Source: Oehlia diaphana
Taxonomy: Eukaryota; Glomeromycota; Glomeromycetes; Glomerales; Glomeraceae
Direction: 5' to 3'
Assembly: GCA_003833135.1 (NCBI GenBank)
Contig: QZLH01000390.1
Location: 66,441-87,118, forward strand
DNA: 20,678 nucleotides
In this document: one piece after another, positions 10,477-20,201 of the stretch
How the letters are laid out: the number at the start of each line of letters is the position of its first letter
How positions within the stretch are numbered: position 1 is the first letter of the stretch
Translations under genes and position numbers: made by a program
Notes under the pieces: model-generated
The model's database searches: none
What the model was told of the DNA's origin: nothing
The model's input: only the letters and a program-made list of their open reading frames with translations

Positions 10477-11513
10477 ATGTCTTCAAATTTACTAATGATT
10501 ACGAAAAACTTTTGAAAACAGAAATAGGATATGATGTTTATTTAAGCCTGAGAAGGGCGGAAGGACCGGATGCTAAAGAAATTCTGCTCATTCAAATATT
10601 TGTGCATTAGGTCTCAATATTTCGCTCCACATTTTCTAATGAATGAGCTGAATTTATTTCAGAAAACAAATGTTTTACCATAATTATTTAATATTATTCT
10701 TAGGTATTTGTATATAATATTCATAAAATAATAAAATTTCGTTTTAATAAAAAAAAACCAATAATAATTTAAATTTAAATTCATTTATTTAGGAAACATT
10801 GAATTAAAGAATTTATTTACAAGGCTCTGGTGTATCTAAATTGTTGATAACAGCCGGCGAACTTAATAATTCCTAGTATATTCAAGAATGTTTATACATT
10901 TACACCAAAATAACTGGTATTCTTGAAACTGCTTAATAACTGAACACGAATCATATATGGATTTATGGAATTTTTGTCTTGAAACTATTTGTAAAGTACA
11001 AAATAATTTATTTAATGTTGATAAATTTACTTATTTGTGAGTTCATTCATTTGAATTATTGTTAAAAAAGGGGTGATTGGATAAAATTGAAATTTAGGGG
11101 CAAAATATTGAGAATATCCACTCTTAATTAAATTAAATCATCTTCTTCTTTACTTTATAGCTTGAAAAGAAAGACTCTTTCACGCACGCCATGATAAAAA
11201 ATATCCCTCGTGATTTTAAACTATTATATCTCTCAAATAGGAAGGATTTGATCATAATAGTACTTTTTCATACAATAAGAAGCTACTATCTAGGTCGTAA
11301 AAATCAACGCAAACTTACAAGTTGGATTTCTGCTTAATTTTACAGATGGAAAAACATTTTTACTGCAAAATTAGGCTATAGTTATGAGAAATTTAATTAT
11401 AATTACGGTTCACATATAGGAAAATACTCTAATTTTTTAATCGGGCGTACAACAACGAAATTATCCATCCTGATACAGGTTTATAGTGAAGGATTTGAAG
11501 TATTTCAAATAAA
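10477..11513 (+). pseudogene. Decayed BTB-BACK-TLDc domain gene
   Basis: Fragments in shifting frames, in the order expected of BTB-BACK-TLDc proteins: ATG at 10477 (MSSNL), then 10491-10607 in another frame with DYEKLLKTEIGYDVYLS, then FRSTFSNE and, at about 10690, NIILRYLY (end of the BTB fold). An intron-like gap with a TTTATTTAG acceptor ends at 10792. It is followed by GNIELKNL, QGSGVSKLLITAGELN, a stop, YIQECL, then HESYMDLWNFCLETICK at 10945-11001 (BACK-like). Near 11200 comes NIPRDFKLLYLSNRKDL, then TAKLGYS and a final EGFEVFQIK (TLDc). In related proteins BTB mediates dimerisation or cullin-3 binding. Many stops (for example TAG 10608, TAG 10877) and frameshifts exclude function. A CT-rich leader precedes the ATG at about 10424-10466. 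The domain assignment is from remembered family patterns. Confidence 0.75.
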
Positions 11514-11830
11514 GTATAATATATTTTGTAATTAAAATATAAGATTTTTGAGTGTTCAATTAGTGATGCCGACTTAATTTAAACCAAATGTTAAAATTGT
11601 TTAACATTTACTATTTAGTTACAGCTAGTTGCTACAATTGTTAAAAGCTAAATAAAGTTTAAACGACGTATGTTTAATTGAAGTTAAAATTAGACCTTTT
11701 AATTCATATTTACGATAGGTTATCAACATTACCCATCCATTTGGTTTACCAATATGGAAACCGACGTTTATATAAAAATTCACGGTCTGTGACGCGTAAT
11801 GCGAATTCAGCGCTTCATTCACCACCATCT

Positions 11831-12100
11831 AAAAGTGAGAAAGAGAGAGAGAAGGGAAAGGGAAAAGAGCGAGGGAATGCAAGGGAATAAAGGAAAGGGG
11901 AAAAAACGAGGGAATAAGGGGAAGGGAAGAGAAAGCGAACGAAAGAGAGAAAAGAAAGGGAAAGAGAGGAAGTGAGATAAAGGAAAGGGAAAAGAGCGAG
12001 AGAATAAGGTAAAGGGAAAAGTAAGGAAAGGGAAAGAGCGAGGGAACAAGGGAAAGGGAAAGGGAAAGGGAAAGAGGGAAAATGGGAGAAGAGCGAGGTC
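11831..12100 (+). repeat. G-rich polypurine repeat with quadruplex motif
   Basis: About 270 bp of nearly pure A/G on the plus strand, built from degenerate units of about 33-36 bp around GGAAAGGGAAAAGAGCGAGG. Copies are recognisable near 11855, 11890, 11982 and 12024. At 12050-12070 four GGG runs separated by three A form a canonical G-quadruplex motif, with a fifth GGG at 12076. Open frames on both strands are repeat artefacts (K/E/R/G on plus, F/P/L/S on minus). Confidence 0.85.
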
Positions 12101-12176
12101 ACTACCCCACCCATACACAATCCACACTCCCAACCTACATACCTAAAAGAAGATGTAAAATAAGGGAACCGAAGAA

Positions 12177-12286
12177 ACCTAAAGAAAAGAGAAGTTTCAT
12201 CTGATGAGTTATTTATCAAAGAATTATTCAACAATGTTTAAGATTATTTAATTGAAAAACAAAAGAATACCTAAAGAAAAGAGAAG
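12177..12286. repeat. 18-bp direct repeat pair
   Basis: ACCTAAAGAAAAGAGAAG occurs exactly at 12177-12194 and 12269-12286, 92 bp apart. From here to 12900 no gene is recognisable; the sequence is intergenic and less AT-biased than the left half of the window. Confidence 0.7.
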
Positions 12287-12957
12287 AGGAAAGAAGATAG
12301 AGAGAAGGCAGACTCCATAGAGACGCCTAAAAAAAGAAGAAAAATCTACTTGGTTAAGAGCAAGCCGAAACTATGGTATTGGGGACATATTTATATTATT
12401 TATGTTATATACTCATGACAAAAATTATGTGTTGCGTGTCACTTTTATTCATATAATAATATATTTATCGCCGATAACTTACGACAATCTATATGTCAAA
12501 TGTTATAGATTTAGATTTTATTATTCAGATTTTGCCATTGTATTTTTACAGCTACATTAGATTCATTACATTTACGAGATTATTAAAAATGAAGGCAATT
12601 AATGTTATTACTCCGCCATTATCTCGCCCTATACAGTGTATATTTAAAAATTTTATAATATTGTGTTCGTGAAATGAGGAATTAAAACTAGGATAAACCG
12701 ATAAAGGATGTGCTACCCTGCTTGCATATAGATCCTTGTGCTACATTAGCACTTCCAAAATTCCGTTCTTTTTTCTATCTATAGTAACTCTAATTAAATA
12801 TAGTAGATATTTTTCTAAAAGTAAAATATTTCTTAAAACATAAAAAATATCTTTTATAAATAAAATAATAAAAGAAATTTTTTCTAAAAATAAAATAGCC
12901 AAAGGTAATGTTCAATTACTGATTGTTCGCTTACAGTCAGATTTCCATTAAGAAGCT

Positions 12958-13037
12958 GGTGGAGTTCGTCCACCGAAGTATTAAGTATCATGCGCACTTT
13001 TCTTGCGCATCTCAAAGTTGATTCTCATCATCTTTGA
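12958..13037. other. Three consecutive hairpins; possible structured RNA or element end
   Basis: Hairpin 1: GGTGGA-gttcg-TCCACC (12958-12974). Hairpin 2: ATGCGCA-cttttct-TGCGCAT (12990-13010). Hairpin 3: CAAAGTTGAT-tctc-ATCATCTTTG (13013-13036, 9 of 10 pairs plus an outer T-A). They lie within 80 nt in a patch richer in G/C than its surroundings. The minus strand also has a box C-like ATGATGA (13031-13025) and a box D-like CTGA (12940-12937), but no convincing terminal stem, so snoRNA identity is not claimed. Confidence 0.4.
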
Positions 13038-13039
13038 CT

Positions 13040-13725
13040 TTAACCCAATCGCTTTTAAAAATTATAATTATATAAATAAATTTAAAATTGATTTTTTTTA
13101 TTGAAAATAGTTATATTAACTACATACGTCATATTAAATATTATACCCCTAAAAACTATATAAATTATGTAATATAGATAAAGCTATATACTGTATATAT
13201 TAATATATAAGTGTTAATTTTAGATTATTACGTCAGTGTCGCGTGGCTAAACAAGTTTTAAGCGCAGTAGTACCGCCACAAATTTTTTTACAGTTAAAAT
13301 TATATTAAGAACCCACTGGTTACGCACACTAATTCTACATAATGAGTTTCAAAAAAAGAAACAATAACAACGTTTCACGGTGTAAACTTTCTTGATAGTG
13401 AAATATAAATTTTTAGAATAATTTAAGGAGTTTCTCCGAATTGCCGAAATCACACCCGAATAAATCGAAACGTGTTAGAATCTTATTCTTTGTTACATTA
13501 CTATTTACCTTTCATCGGTGCAATGACGATTAGTAAACATTAAATATTGTTACAAATAAATTAAAAACAGTAATGAAAAAAATGAACTTTTAGGTAAAAT
13601 TAAAAAACTAATCCATTTTTAAATTTTTAAATTCTATTTATAATTAATACAAATTAACTTAGTGATATCCACGTGTATTAGATCCACAGTTTACCGATTT
13701 TTCCACAAATTAAAAATAATTTCAA
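13040..13725. other. Intergenic, no gene seen
   Basis: AT-rich sequence with TATA-like dinucleotide runs near 13190-13210. A slightly more G/C-balanced patch at 13225-13285 contains a GTGGC...GCCAC inverted pair. No tRNA fold or coding frame is supported. Confidence 0.5.
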
Positions 13726-13730
13726 AAAGA

Positions 13731-13750
13731 TATATAAAGATATATAACTT
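13731..13750 (+). promoter_or_regulatory. Tandem TATA-like elements upstream of the 13826 ORF
   Basis: TATATAAAGA (13731-13740) and TATATAACTT (13741-13750) sit 76-95 nt before the ATG at 13826, a plausible distance for a core promoter. The AT-rich context weakens the call. Confidence 0.35.
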
Positions 13751-13825
13751 GATCCTCATAATTCATATTCACAAAAATTTGGTTCACTTGTTTTTTGAAA
13801 AAAATTCTAGTTTAAGCATACAAAT

Positions 13826-14377
13826 ATGTCTGTTCAATCGAAATTAAATATATTTTTAAACCTCATTGATTATAGAAATATATACCAACTACCTTATAAT
13901 AATAATGCACAGACACTTGCGACTACTATAAGAGATAAAAGACTGACTGGCAAAGGATTAATCAAACAGAATATAAAACGAGAAGCTCATAGGCTACAAT
14001 TATATAGAACTTACCGATTGCAAAATTATACGACTCATCGATTACAATTACTTCAAACTCATCGACTACGATTATATAATAGATTATTTAGTAAACATAT
14101 AATTAATTTGGCAACAACTTATGTTTGGAGAAGGCGACTAACATCTACTCAAAGAAACCGATTTATAAATCTTGCAAATAATGCAAATAATATCCGATTT
14201 ACAAATAATCTTAGTACCATTGATCAAATCGCTCGATTAGCTACACCTCAAATTACTGATAATCCTCTCGAAGATGATTTTTTTAACGGTGCGGGGAACT
14301 TTTGTAATAATAATAATAGCCTTGATTCTCTAATTCTACCTGCCGGATGCCTAGGTTCTTCTTCGTCGTTCCCTTAA
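13826..14377 (+). CDS. Unrecognised basic protein with 8-residue repeat (183 aa)
   Basis: ATG at 13826 has A at -3 (CAAATATG); stop TAA at 14375. I do not recognise the family. Residues about 55-87 contain an 8-residue tandem repeat: HRLQLYRT, YRLQNYTT, HRLQLLQT, HRLRLYNR. The middle is strongly basic (Arg-rich: KRLTGKGLIKQNIKR, VWRRRLTSTQRNRF), suggesting nucleic-acid binding or a charged helix, which is inference. The last 45 residues switch to an acidic and then N/S-rich tail (LEDDFF, CNNNNSLDS, GSSSSFP). There is no signal peptide, membrane helix or Cys/His cluster. The varied, non-homopolymeric composition, the reasonable length and a promoter-like TATA upstream favour a real gene, but it could also be a relic or the 3' exon of a longer gene. 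Confidence 0.55.
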   Translation: MSVQSKLNIFLNLIDYRNIYQLPYNNNAQTLATTIRDKRLTGKGLIKQNIKREAHRLQLYRTYRLQNYTTHRLQLLQTHRLRLYNRLFSKHIINLATTYVWRRRLTSTQRNRFINLANNANNIRFTNNLSTIDQIARLATPQITDNPLEDDFFNGAGNFCNNNNSLDSLILPAGCLGSSSSFP

Positions 14378-15066
14378 ATTATATTTTTTATCTACTCTAT
14401 CATCACTATTAATGTACATTTTATTTATTTCATTCATTATTTATATTTTCTACATATTTAATTACTTACCCATTATCATAATTATAATTAGCAACACTCT
14501 ATATTACTTAAATCTTCTCTTTTTTTTTTCTTTTTTCTTTAGTTCAAACCAAACCATTTCTCCCTTGCTTGTTATTTGAATCACGTAAATTTAGGCTTAT
14601 GATTCATTATTATGGAACTAAGGAAAAATTTTTATAAATATCATTACTTTTATTTTTATGATATCTTTATAGTAATATAATATTGTATATACTATGTGGA
14701 TAAACTGAATGTATATTTCTTTGTTAATAATTATATTAACTTAATTTGTTTAGTTATAAAAAAATATATATATATATTTTTACTTCTACTCTCGGCTTGG
14801 GCAAAGTTTTAACCGATTCACTGTTAAATTGATCGGCAGATAATAGAGATCGCTTATTTGTTTGTCTTTTTTGGATCCAAATAATAAAATGACAGATTTC
14901 CTAATTCCAGTAAACAAACAATAAAATAACTTTCGCATGCTTAAGGATTTCTTCTCTCACAAGTATCTTTTTCTGCATAAGAAGTTCTCGTGTATTAAGA
15001 AATATATATAAAATAATTTAATATAGTGGATATCGAATTGGTTTTGAGTGCCTAACGGTAAATTAA

Positions 15067-15101
15067 TTCCGGCCGGATTTAAATTTCAATTCTGGCCGGA
15101 A
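15067..15101. repeat. Imperfect CCGG-rich palindrome
   Basis: TTCCGGCCGG at the left and CTGGCCGGAA at the right bracket an AT centre. The 35-bp segment matches its own reverse complement at 28 positions or so. High-G/C palindromes in such AT-rich DNA often mark transposon ends; no partner end was found. Confidence 0.6.
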
Positions 15102-15431
15102 CTAAGAATAACGGATTAAAATTCCGTTTTTTATTAAAAATTCAACAGATACATCACAAAATTTTTAAGGGCGATTGAACGAGTGAAATTTATAAAAAAA
15201 AATTCATGTAAAAAAATTGTAAATTATATATCATTTCTTGAACAATTTAATATTATAATTCATGCATAGACTGCATTTATAAATTTTTTAAAATTTCGAT
15301 TGACATTACCTTAAAAATTTTAAGATGTTCACCAGTTTTTGCTTTATAGAGAAAAAATCTAAAAAATAAACTTTTATGATTTCAGTAAGCCATTTTTTTT
15401 TTTTTTTTTGTTCCCGACTTAACGAATTTAC

Positions 15432-15458
15432 AATTAAACCAATTAAACCAATTAAACC
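15432..15458. repeat. 9-bp tandem repeat (AATTAAACC)
   Basis: Three exact consecutive copies of AATTAAACC. Confidence 0.85.
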
Positions 15459-17226
15459 AATACTGGTACATAAAGGAAATTTATTTTTGATTTTAATTAA
15501 ACTAATTTAATAATTAAACTTTTGACCGCTGCAGTTTCTAAATTATACAATCGTTCAATCATTCTATTTTTGAATAAAAGGCGTTTCGGAGTTTCATGAG
15601 TTTCATGATATGATCGGCAATGCGCAGAAGTTAGATAAAAATGTAGATATAAAGAATATTATAAATCAGGCGTAAAAACTTGTGTAATAATCTAGTTTAC
15701 GAGTTAATTACATGTTAAAAACCACAACATAAACAATTCTCAAAAAAAGAAATTATTTCAAAGTATCTTTCATAATTTCGGAGATACGGCGACGATAAAC
15801 ATTACATGTATAAAGAACTGAAGTACAAAAAAACGACAATTATCACACGGTTCGCCCGAATTGCAATAATAAATATAATTAATCTAAGTAATTAGTCTTT
15901 TTAAATATCATCATATTTAGTACTAGTCTATGTAATGCAAACTCGTATTGAGTATGAGAAAATCATATGGATCTCATATGATTTCACAACTTCCATTTTA
16001 ACGAATCCTACAAAGCAATATATATATTTTGGGTAAAATTTGAAACTTTGCCTTCTCTACTTGTAAAAGCAATTGGCCCCACAATTAAATTCTAAATGAT
16101 GATATCATGGTTGAATATTAATTTATAGAAAAGTGGATTCTTTTGTATGAACATAAAAATAGATACAATTACCATGGTGTAATATATAATTTTCCCATGG
16201 TCGTTTTGTCATACAAGTAGGAATAAAATAATGGAAAAAAGAACAAAGCAATAATATTTAATATAATGTAAAGTATCAGATTAAGATTATCATGATGAAG
16301 TTGGTTTATATTTAATATACCTATGTTATTTGTAATATGACCCTATTTATGTTCTATAATTTAAAAGATAAGTTCATAGTAGTGACCAGTTTACCGTTAT
16401 TTACAAATCACGTGATTAATGGTGTAACCTCTGATTATTAAGAATTCACATTTTTAGAACGAAGGTAATAAGAATTTTTTTTTTTTGTGTTTATTCTTGT
16501 GAAGTGTAATTAGTGAATGTATTGACATTGAAAGATTTATATTACTGTATTATTTAGAAGACAAATTTTACTTTAAATTACATAAAATATTGAATTGATG
16601 ACTATATCTTGATTGCAGATCAAAATAAGAGATACAGAAGTTATCTTTTATCTTATCGATTGTTGCTTGTCTTTTCTAAACTTTTCTCGTTCACATATAA
16701 ATGACGAAAATGATGTGTTATAATAGAAATCAACTTGTTAGCTTTTACATAATAAGCCAGTTTATTTGTGATATTCTGCTTATATTTCCTTCAGTTAGTA
16801 TCATCATGCATCATGTAACACTTTTTTGTAATACTGATGATTTTTCTTTTCCTACTAGATTATTCATTTATCGATTTATTGATTCATTCATTCATTCATT
16901 TCGTGACATTTGATTATCATAAATGTTAAACTTTTTAAATTCGTGATCCGTTCAATTAGTGTAGCAGTTTTCAATAATAAGGTTTAACAATTGAGAAATA
17001 CAAAATGAAATAAGAGATAACATAAAAAATTCTTTATTACTTTGAAGATTTCAATTTAAAAAAAAAAAAAAATTTTATAAATCATATAAATTAAAACTTA
17101 ACTGCATCTGTCATGTTACACGATAATACATAAAACGTTATAAAACAAATGTAATTTTCGTCCGATTTTTTGTAAGTCATGATTTTATGCGTATAAGAGT
17201 TTTCTGATAAATTCAATATCCCCAAA

Positions 17227-17266
17227 AAAATTTTTTGGGAAAAACTCCGATAAATGATCATTTTTT
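17227..17266 (+). repeat. Dispersed copy of the 8.8-kb inverted-repeat arm
   Basis: These 40 bp match 8795-8834 with three differences, sharing GGGAAAAA and CCGATAAATGAT blocks. The copy stops where the CT-rich minisatellite begins. It shows that the arm sequence is a repeat family rather than a local hairpin. Confidence 0.7.
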
Positions 17267-17490
17267 CTTCGTCTCCCATCACTCTTTTACGTATCCCATC
17301 ACTCCTTCTCGTATCCCATCACTCCTCTTTATCTTCCCATTACTCCTTTTGTCACTCCACAATTTACATCACAAATTGGGCGTCTCCCATTACTCCTTTT
17401 CATCTTCCCATTACTCCGTTTCATCTTTCCCATTACTCCTCTTCATCTTCTCATCCCTCCTTTTCGTCTCCCATCACTCCTCTTCATCTA
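17267..17490. repeat. CT-rich minisatellite, 20-21 bp unit
   Basis: About ten degenerate units resemble CGTCTCCCATCACTCCTCTT or CATCTTCCCATTACTCCTTT, interrupted once by about 35 bp of unrelated sequence near 17356-17390. Related CATCACT/CATCTTC motifs continue weakly to about 17560. Two overlapping plus-strand open frames here (S/H/P/L-rich) are products of the repeat and are not called genes. Confidence 0.85.
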
Positions 17491-17566
17491 TCATCATGCC
17501 ATATTTCTCCTTTTTGTTTCCTATCACTTCTTACTACTCTTTTTTACCCCTTTCATCTTCTATAAC

Positions 17567-18718
17567 TTTCCATTACTTCATTGTTATTTCATTTTTTTAT
17601 TAGCATCTTTCTTCTTGATCATTGTAATTTGTTATTATTTCTTTTATTTGTATCACTTCATTAAAAATACGGTGATTTTTTTCTCTAAAATCGTAAATGT
17701 GTGACTTAAATTTTAATATTTGCAATAAAATTCCATTAGATAAGATTATTTTGAATATATGTGTGCAAAATTTTTTTTTAAAAAAAATCTTGAGTGATAG
17801 AAATTAGCTAAGTTAAAAAAAATCAGCCGTCAGCCTTACTCTATATATTGTACATGTACATCATGTGACATATTTGAAAAAAAACCCAGGCGACAATCGC
17901 CCAGGCGACGTTTAGCAAATAGCAATTCCCTTAAATTTTTACTATTTTACTATTTTAACTTATAATAAACCGAAATCTGCCGTTTTAATAACCTTATATC
18001 ACGGAAGTTATCGAATTTACAGTATTTACATTTTCCGTGAATTGATTAGTGAAAGGCATTTTTACGGAATTTTTACAGAAATAACGGATAAAATTTTTTA
18101 TAGGGAAACCTTTTTAGTGTCTGCTTTTCCTTATTCAAAAATCAAATAAAGAAGTCACTCTATAAACTGAATCGTATCATCATCTCGCAAATTAATTCCT
18201 GAAAAAAAAAAAAAATTAAAGAATTGTGAAATTAAGCTCTTTATCTAGTTTATTTACAGTATATACAGTACCTATACGCTAAACTATAAATGTTCATTTA
18301 TAGGGTGTAGCAATCCCTTCGACCACATCATGAAATTTTTAGGCAGATCCATATACTGTACATTCTACATGAATTGAACCATTTCCTTTTTGATGTCGAT
18401 CTGATCTCGATTTTTAATAAAGGTAACAAAAAAAATCCCGAATTAAAAATATTGGAAACTATCGCGTGACTTTCGCTGGAATTATGGATGGCTAGAGTAT
18501 AAAAATTTCCATATCACATGATCATATAAAAATTACGTATTCCAACATAATATACAGTATATTGTGATGTAACGATGCTCAAAAAAAAAAACTCTTTCTG
18601 ATCGTCGTTTTGACCAAAATTTTCTGAAAAGAAAAAACAAAAATAGACAAAATTTTACTATCAAATATAACTTTTCGTTATTTTTTTTGGACTCTACGAC
18701 TAAATTTACATACATTTT
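17567..18718. other. Intergenic, possible LINE 5' flank
   Basis: No gene is recognised. It contains a CGCC-rich palindromic element (17886-17908). Where the 5' end of the downstream LINE lies cannot be fixed from one copy; part of this stretch may be its 5' untranslated region. Confidence 0.5.
17886..17908. repeat. Short GGCGAC/CGCC repeat-palindrome
   Basis: CCCAGGCGAC is present twice (17886-17895 and 17898-17908 allowing a one-base offset), and GGCGA-caa-TCGCC forms a perfect small stem between them. It stands out in AT-rich DNA and could be a transposon terminus remnant. Confidence 0.5.
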
Positions 18719-18926
18719 ATGTATTCTTCAAAAAAATTCTTACAAAAAAACTTAAAAAATATTGCTAAAAATCACAAAAACATTTCGGACATACAAGACA
18801 TACAAAACACACGGAACCTCACATAGTCTTCCACCTTACATACATAGACAAAACACATCTCCGACATCCTTGGACGATAACGTCAATAAGAAAACTACTT
18901 TACAAACACCCATTGCTCCTTTCAAC

Positions 18927-20201
18927 ATGGAAGATATTCAATACGAAAAACCTTCTTCACAAGAAGCAGGCTGGGATTACACAGAGTCACCTGACCAAAC
19001 CACATTCGGAAATCCAATAAATACTTTATACGATCAACACAAAAATTCTGGTATTGCACCAATCACTACAAAGATTAATGATCAACAACCAGATAAATCT
19101 CCAAATTTAACCGAACCTACCCCCAACAACATGGAGATAGATAATCAACCATCTCAAACTCCCAATAAAGGAAAATCTCCTGAAGATAACGAACAAATTC
19201 AGAATCCTACAGCAGATAATGACGGTATAAAAATATTACACAACATTTTTTCAATAAACAACAAAGAAACCCCAACCATACACGAAGCATTCATCCCACG
19301 TGATAGCTTTAAACCAGAGTTAACAAGACATGATATCATAGACGTAATCAAAAACGCCTTCATCACAGAACACAACGCAATCACTTTTAATTTTAGAAGT
19401 ACAGCAACGTTCCAATATATAATTATAGGTTTCAAATCACGTGACTCACTTGAGAGATACATTAAAGAATCACCTAAACAACTACGTAATATCAAAATTT
19501 ACGAATTAAATAAAGAAAATATCAACACGCTTATAGACTACAAATTTCAATCACAAGACAACTCAGTTGTCAAAATCTTAGATATCCCTTATGATTACGA
19601 TAACAAACTCATTATCAAACACTTAGTTAACACAACCAGTGTAGGCATAGTACAATACAGCAGTAAAGTCAAAAAACCAGCAAAAAAATTCAATAATAGA
19701 AAGTCGGATGGTAAACCCATATACATCAAACCACCATACAAACAGCTTATAGTACACTTCCAAAGTCAAAACGGAGTAGAATACATATATAAAAACAATT
19801 ACTGGTCCCTCGAAATAGAAAACTTCTCCGTTCAAATCTTACCAGGAAACCCAAACCACGAGGAATACAAAAAGCGTACATCTCGATATTATCAAGTTAC
19901 AGGTTTACCTGTCAATACTACCGTACATGACTTAAAACCACTTATTAAACAAATCAATGGAAAAACATGCTTTTTTACTTCTTATAACCGAGCTTCTACA
20001 ACTAAAAAAGCCTACATTTATGCTGACCCAAAAGAATTCGATGATTCTGAAACCTCAGTTGCTGCAGTTGAATTTAATAATAACTATATATATATTTACC
20101 CTTCTATAGCAATCAAAAAATCCTGCAATTTTTGTGGCAATTTCAAACATGACACCAAAGATTGTTTACAAGCGGAACACATAACCAACAGAAATGGTTG
20201 A
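18927..20201 (+). CDS. LINE ORF1 protein (RRM-like + CCHC zinc knuckle), C-terminus cut by TGA
   Basis: The first in-frame ATG is 18927, giving 424 aa. The frame is open back to 18762 but begins there with TTG, so the upstream 55 codons are probably not translated unless an upstream exon exists. The N-terminal ~95 residues are P/N/Q/T-rich and disordered. From about residue 115 two or three RRM-like units can be seen, including VVKILDIPYDYDNKL and RYYQVTGLPVNTTVHDL with a later KKAYIYADP strand. The end has CNFCGNFKHDTKDC, a CX2CX4HX4C zinc knuckle. Such ORF1 proteins bind the element's RNA and form the ribonucleoprotein needed for retrotransposition. The TGA at 20199 is probably premature: the same frame stays open, except for one more TGA, to 20630. 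Confidence 0.8.
   Translation: MEDIQYEKPSSQEAGWDYTESPDQTTFGNPINTLYDQHKNSGIAPITTKINDQQPDKSPNLTEPTPNNMEIDNQPSQTPNKGKSPEDNEQIQNPTADNDGIKILHNIFSINNKETPTIHEAFIPRDSFKPELTRHDIIDVIKNAFITEHNAITFNFRSTATFQYIIIGFKSRDSLERYIKESPKQLRNIKIYELNKENINTLIDYKFQSQDNSVVKILDIPYDYDNKLIIKHLVNTTSVGIVQYSSKVKKPAKKFNNRKSDGKPIYIKPPYKQLIVHFQSQNGVEYIYKNNYWSLEIENFSVQILPGNPNHEEYKKRTSRYYQVTGLPVNTTVHDLKPLIKQINGKTCFFTSYNRASTTKKAYIYADPKEFDDSETSVAAVEFNNNYIYIYPSIAIKKSCNFCGNFKHDTKDCLQAEHITNRNG

Larger units (their letters stand above)
14378..17226. other. Long intergenic stretch, no gene seen
   Basis: No coding segment or RNA gene is supported on either strand in about 2.8 kb. Contents recorded separately are a CCGG-rich palindrome at 15067 and a 9-bp tandem repeat at 15432. 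Also present are a 10-bp inverted repeat at 15960-15984 (AAATCATATG-gatct-CATATGATTT) and an ATTC microsatellite at about 16882-16899. The small open frame at 16701-16913 ends in that microsatellite and looks spurious. Confidence 0.55.

Noticed and set aside
11815..12234. Minus-strand open frames of 104 and 139 codons, and a plus-strand one at 11678-11890
   Set aside because: All are products of the polypurine repeat, which lacks stop codons; they encode F/P/S/L or K/E/G/R repeats.
12935..13036. Box C/D snoRNA on the minus strand
   Set aside because: ATGATGA and CTGA boxes exist, but there is no convincing terminal stem or guide, and the hairpins would disrupt the usual open guide region.
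13225..13290. tRNA-like fold (GTGGC...GCCAC)
   Set aside because: Only one stem can be paired; no T-loop GTTCRA-type motif or anticodon arm is present.
16701..16913. Plus-strand 70-codon open frame starting with ATG
   Set aside because: No domain or homology signal; its end translates the ATTC microsatellite.
17235..17603. Two overlapping plus-strand open frames
   Set aside because: They translate the CT-rich minisatellite in two frames, giving S/P/L/H repeats.
12630..18560. Recurrent TATACTGTATA-like palindromes
   Set aside because: Seen at about 12635, 13186, 18255, 18350 and 18548, but short and expected in AT-rich DNA; no consistent context.
18533..18715. Minus-strand 60-codon open frame
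   Set aside because: Phe/Lys-rich run over poly(A) tracts; no motif.
18762..18926. Extended N-terminus of LINE ORF1
   Set aside because: The frame opens with TTG, not ATG; the first ATG is at 18927. A separate ATG at 18719 is in another frame and stops after about 35 codons.
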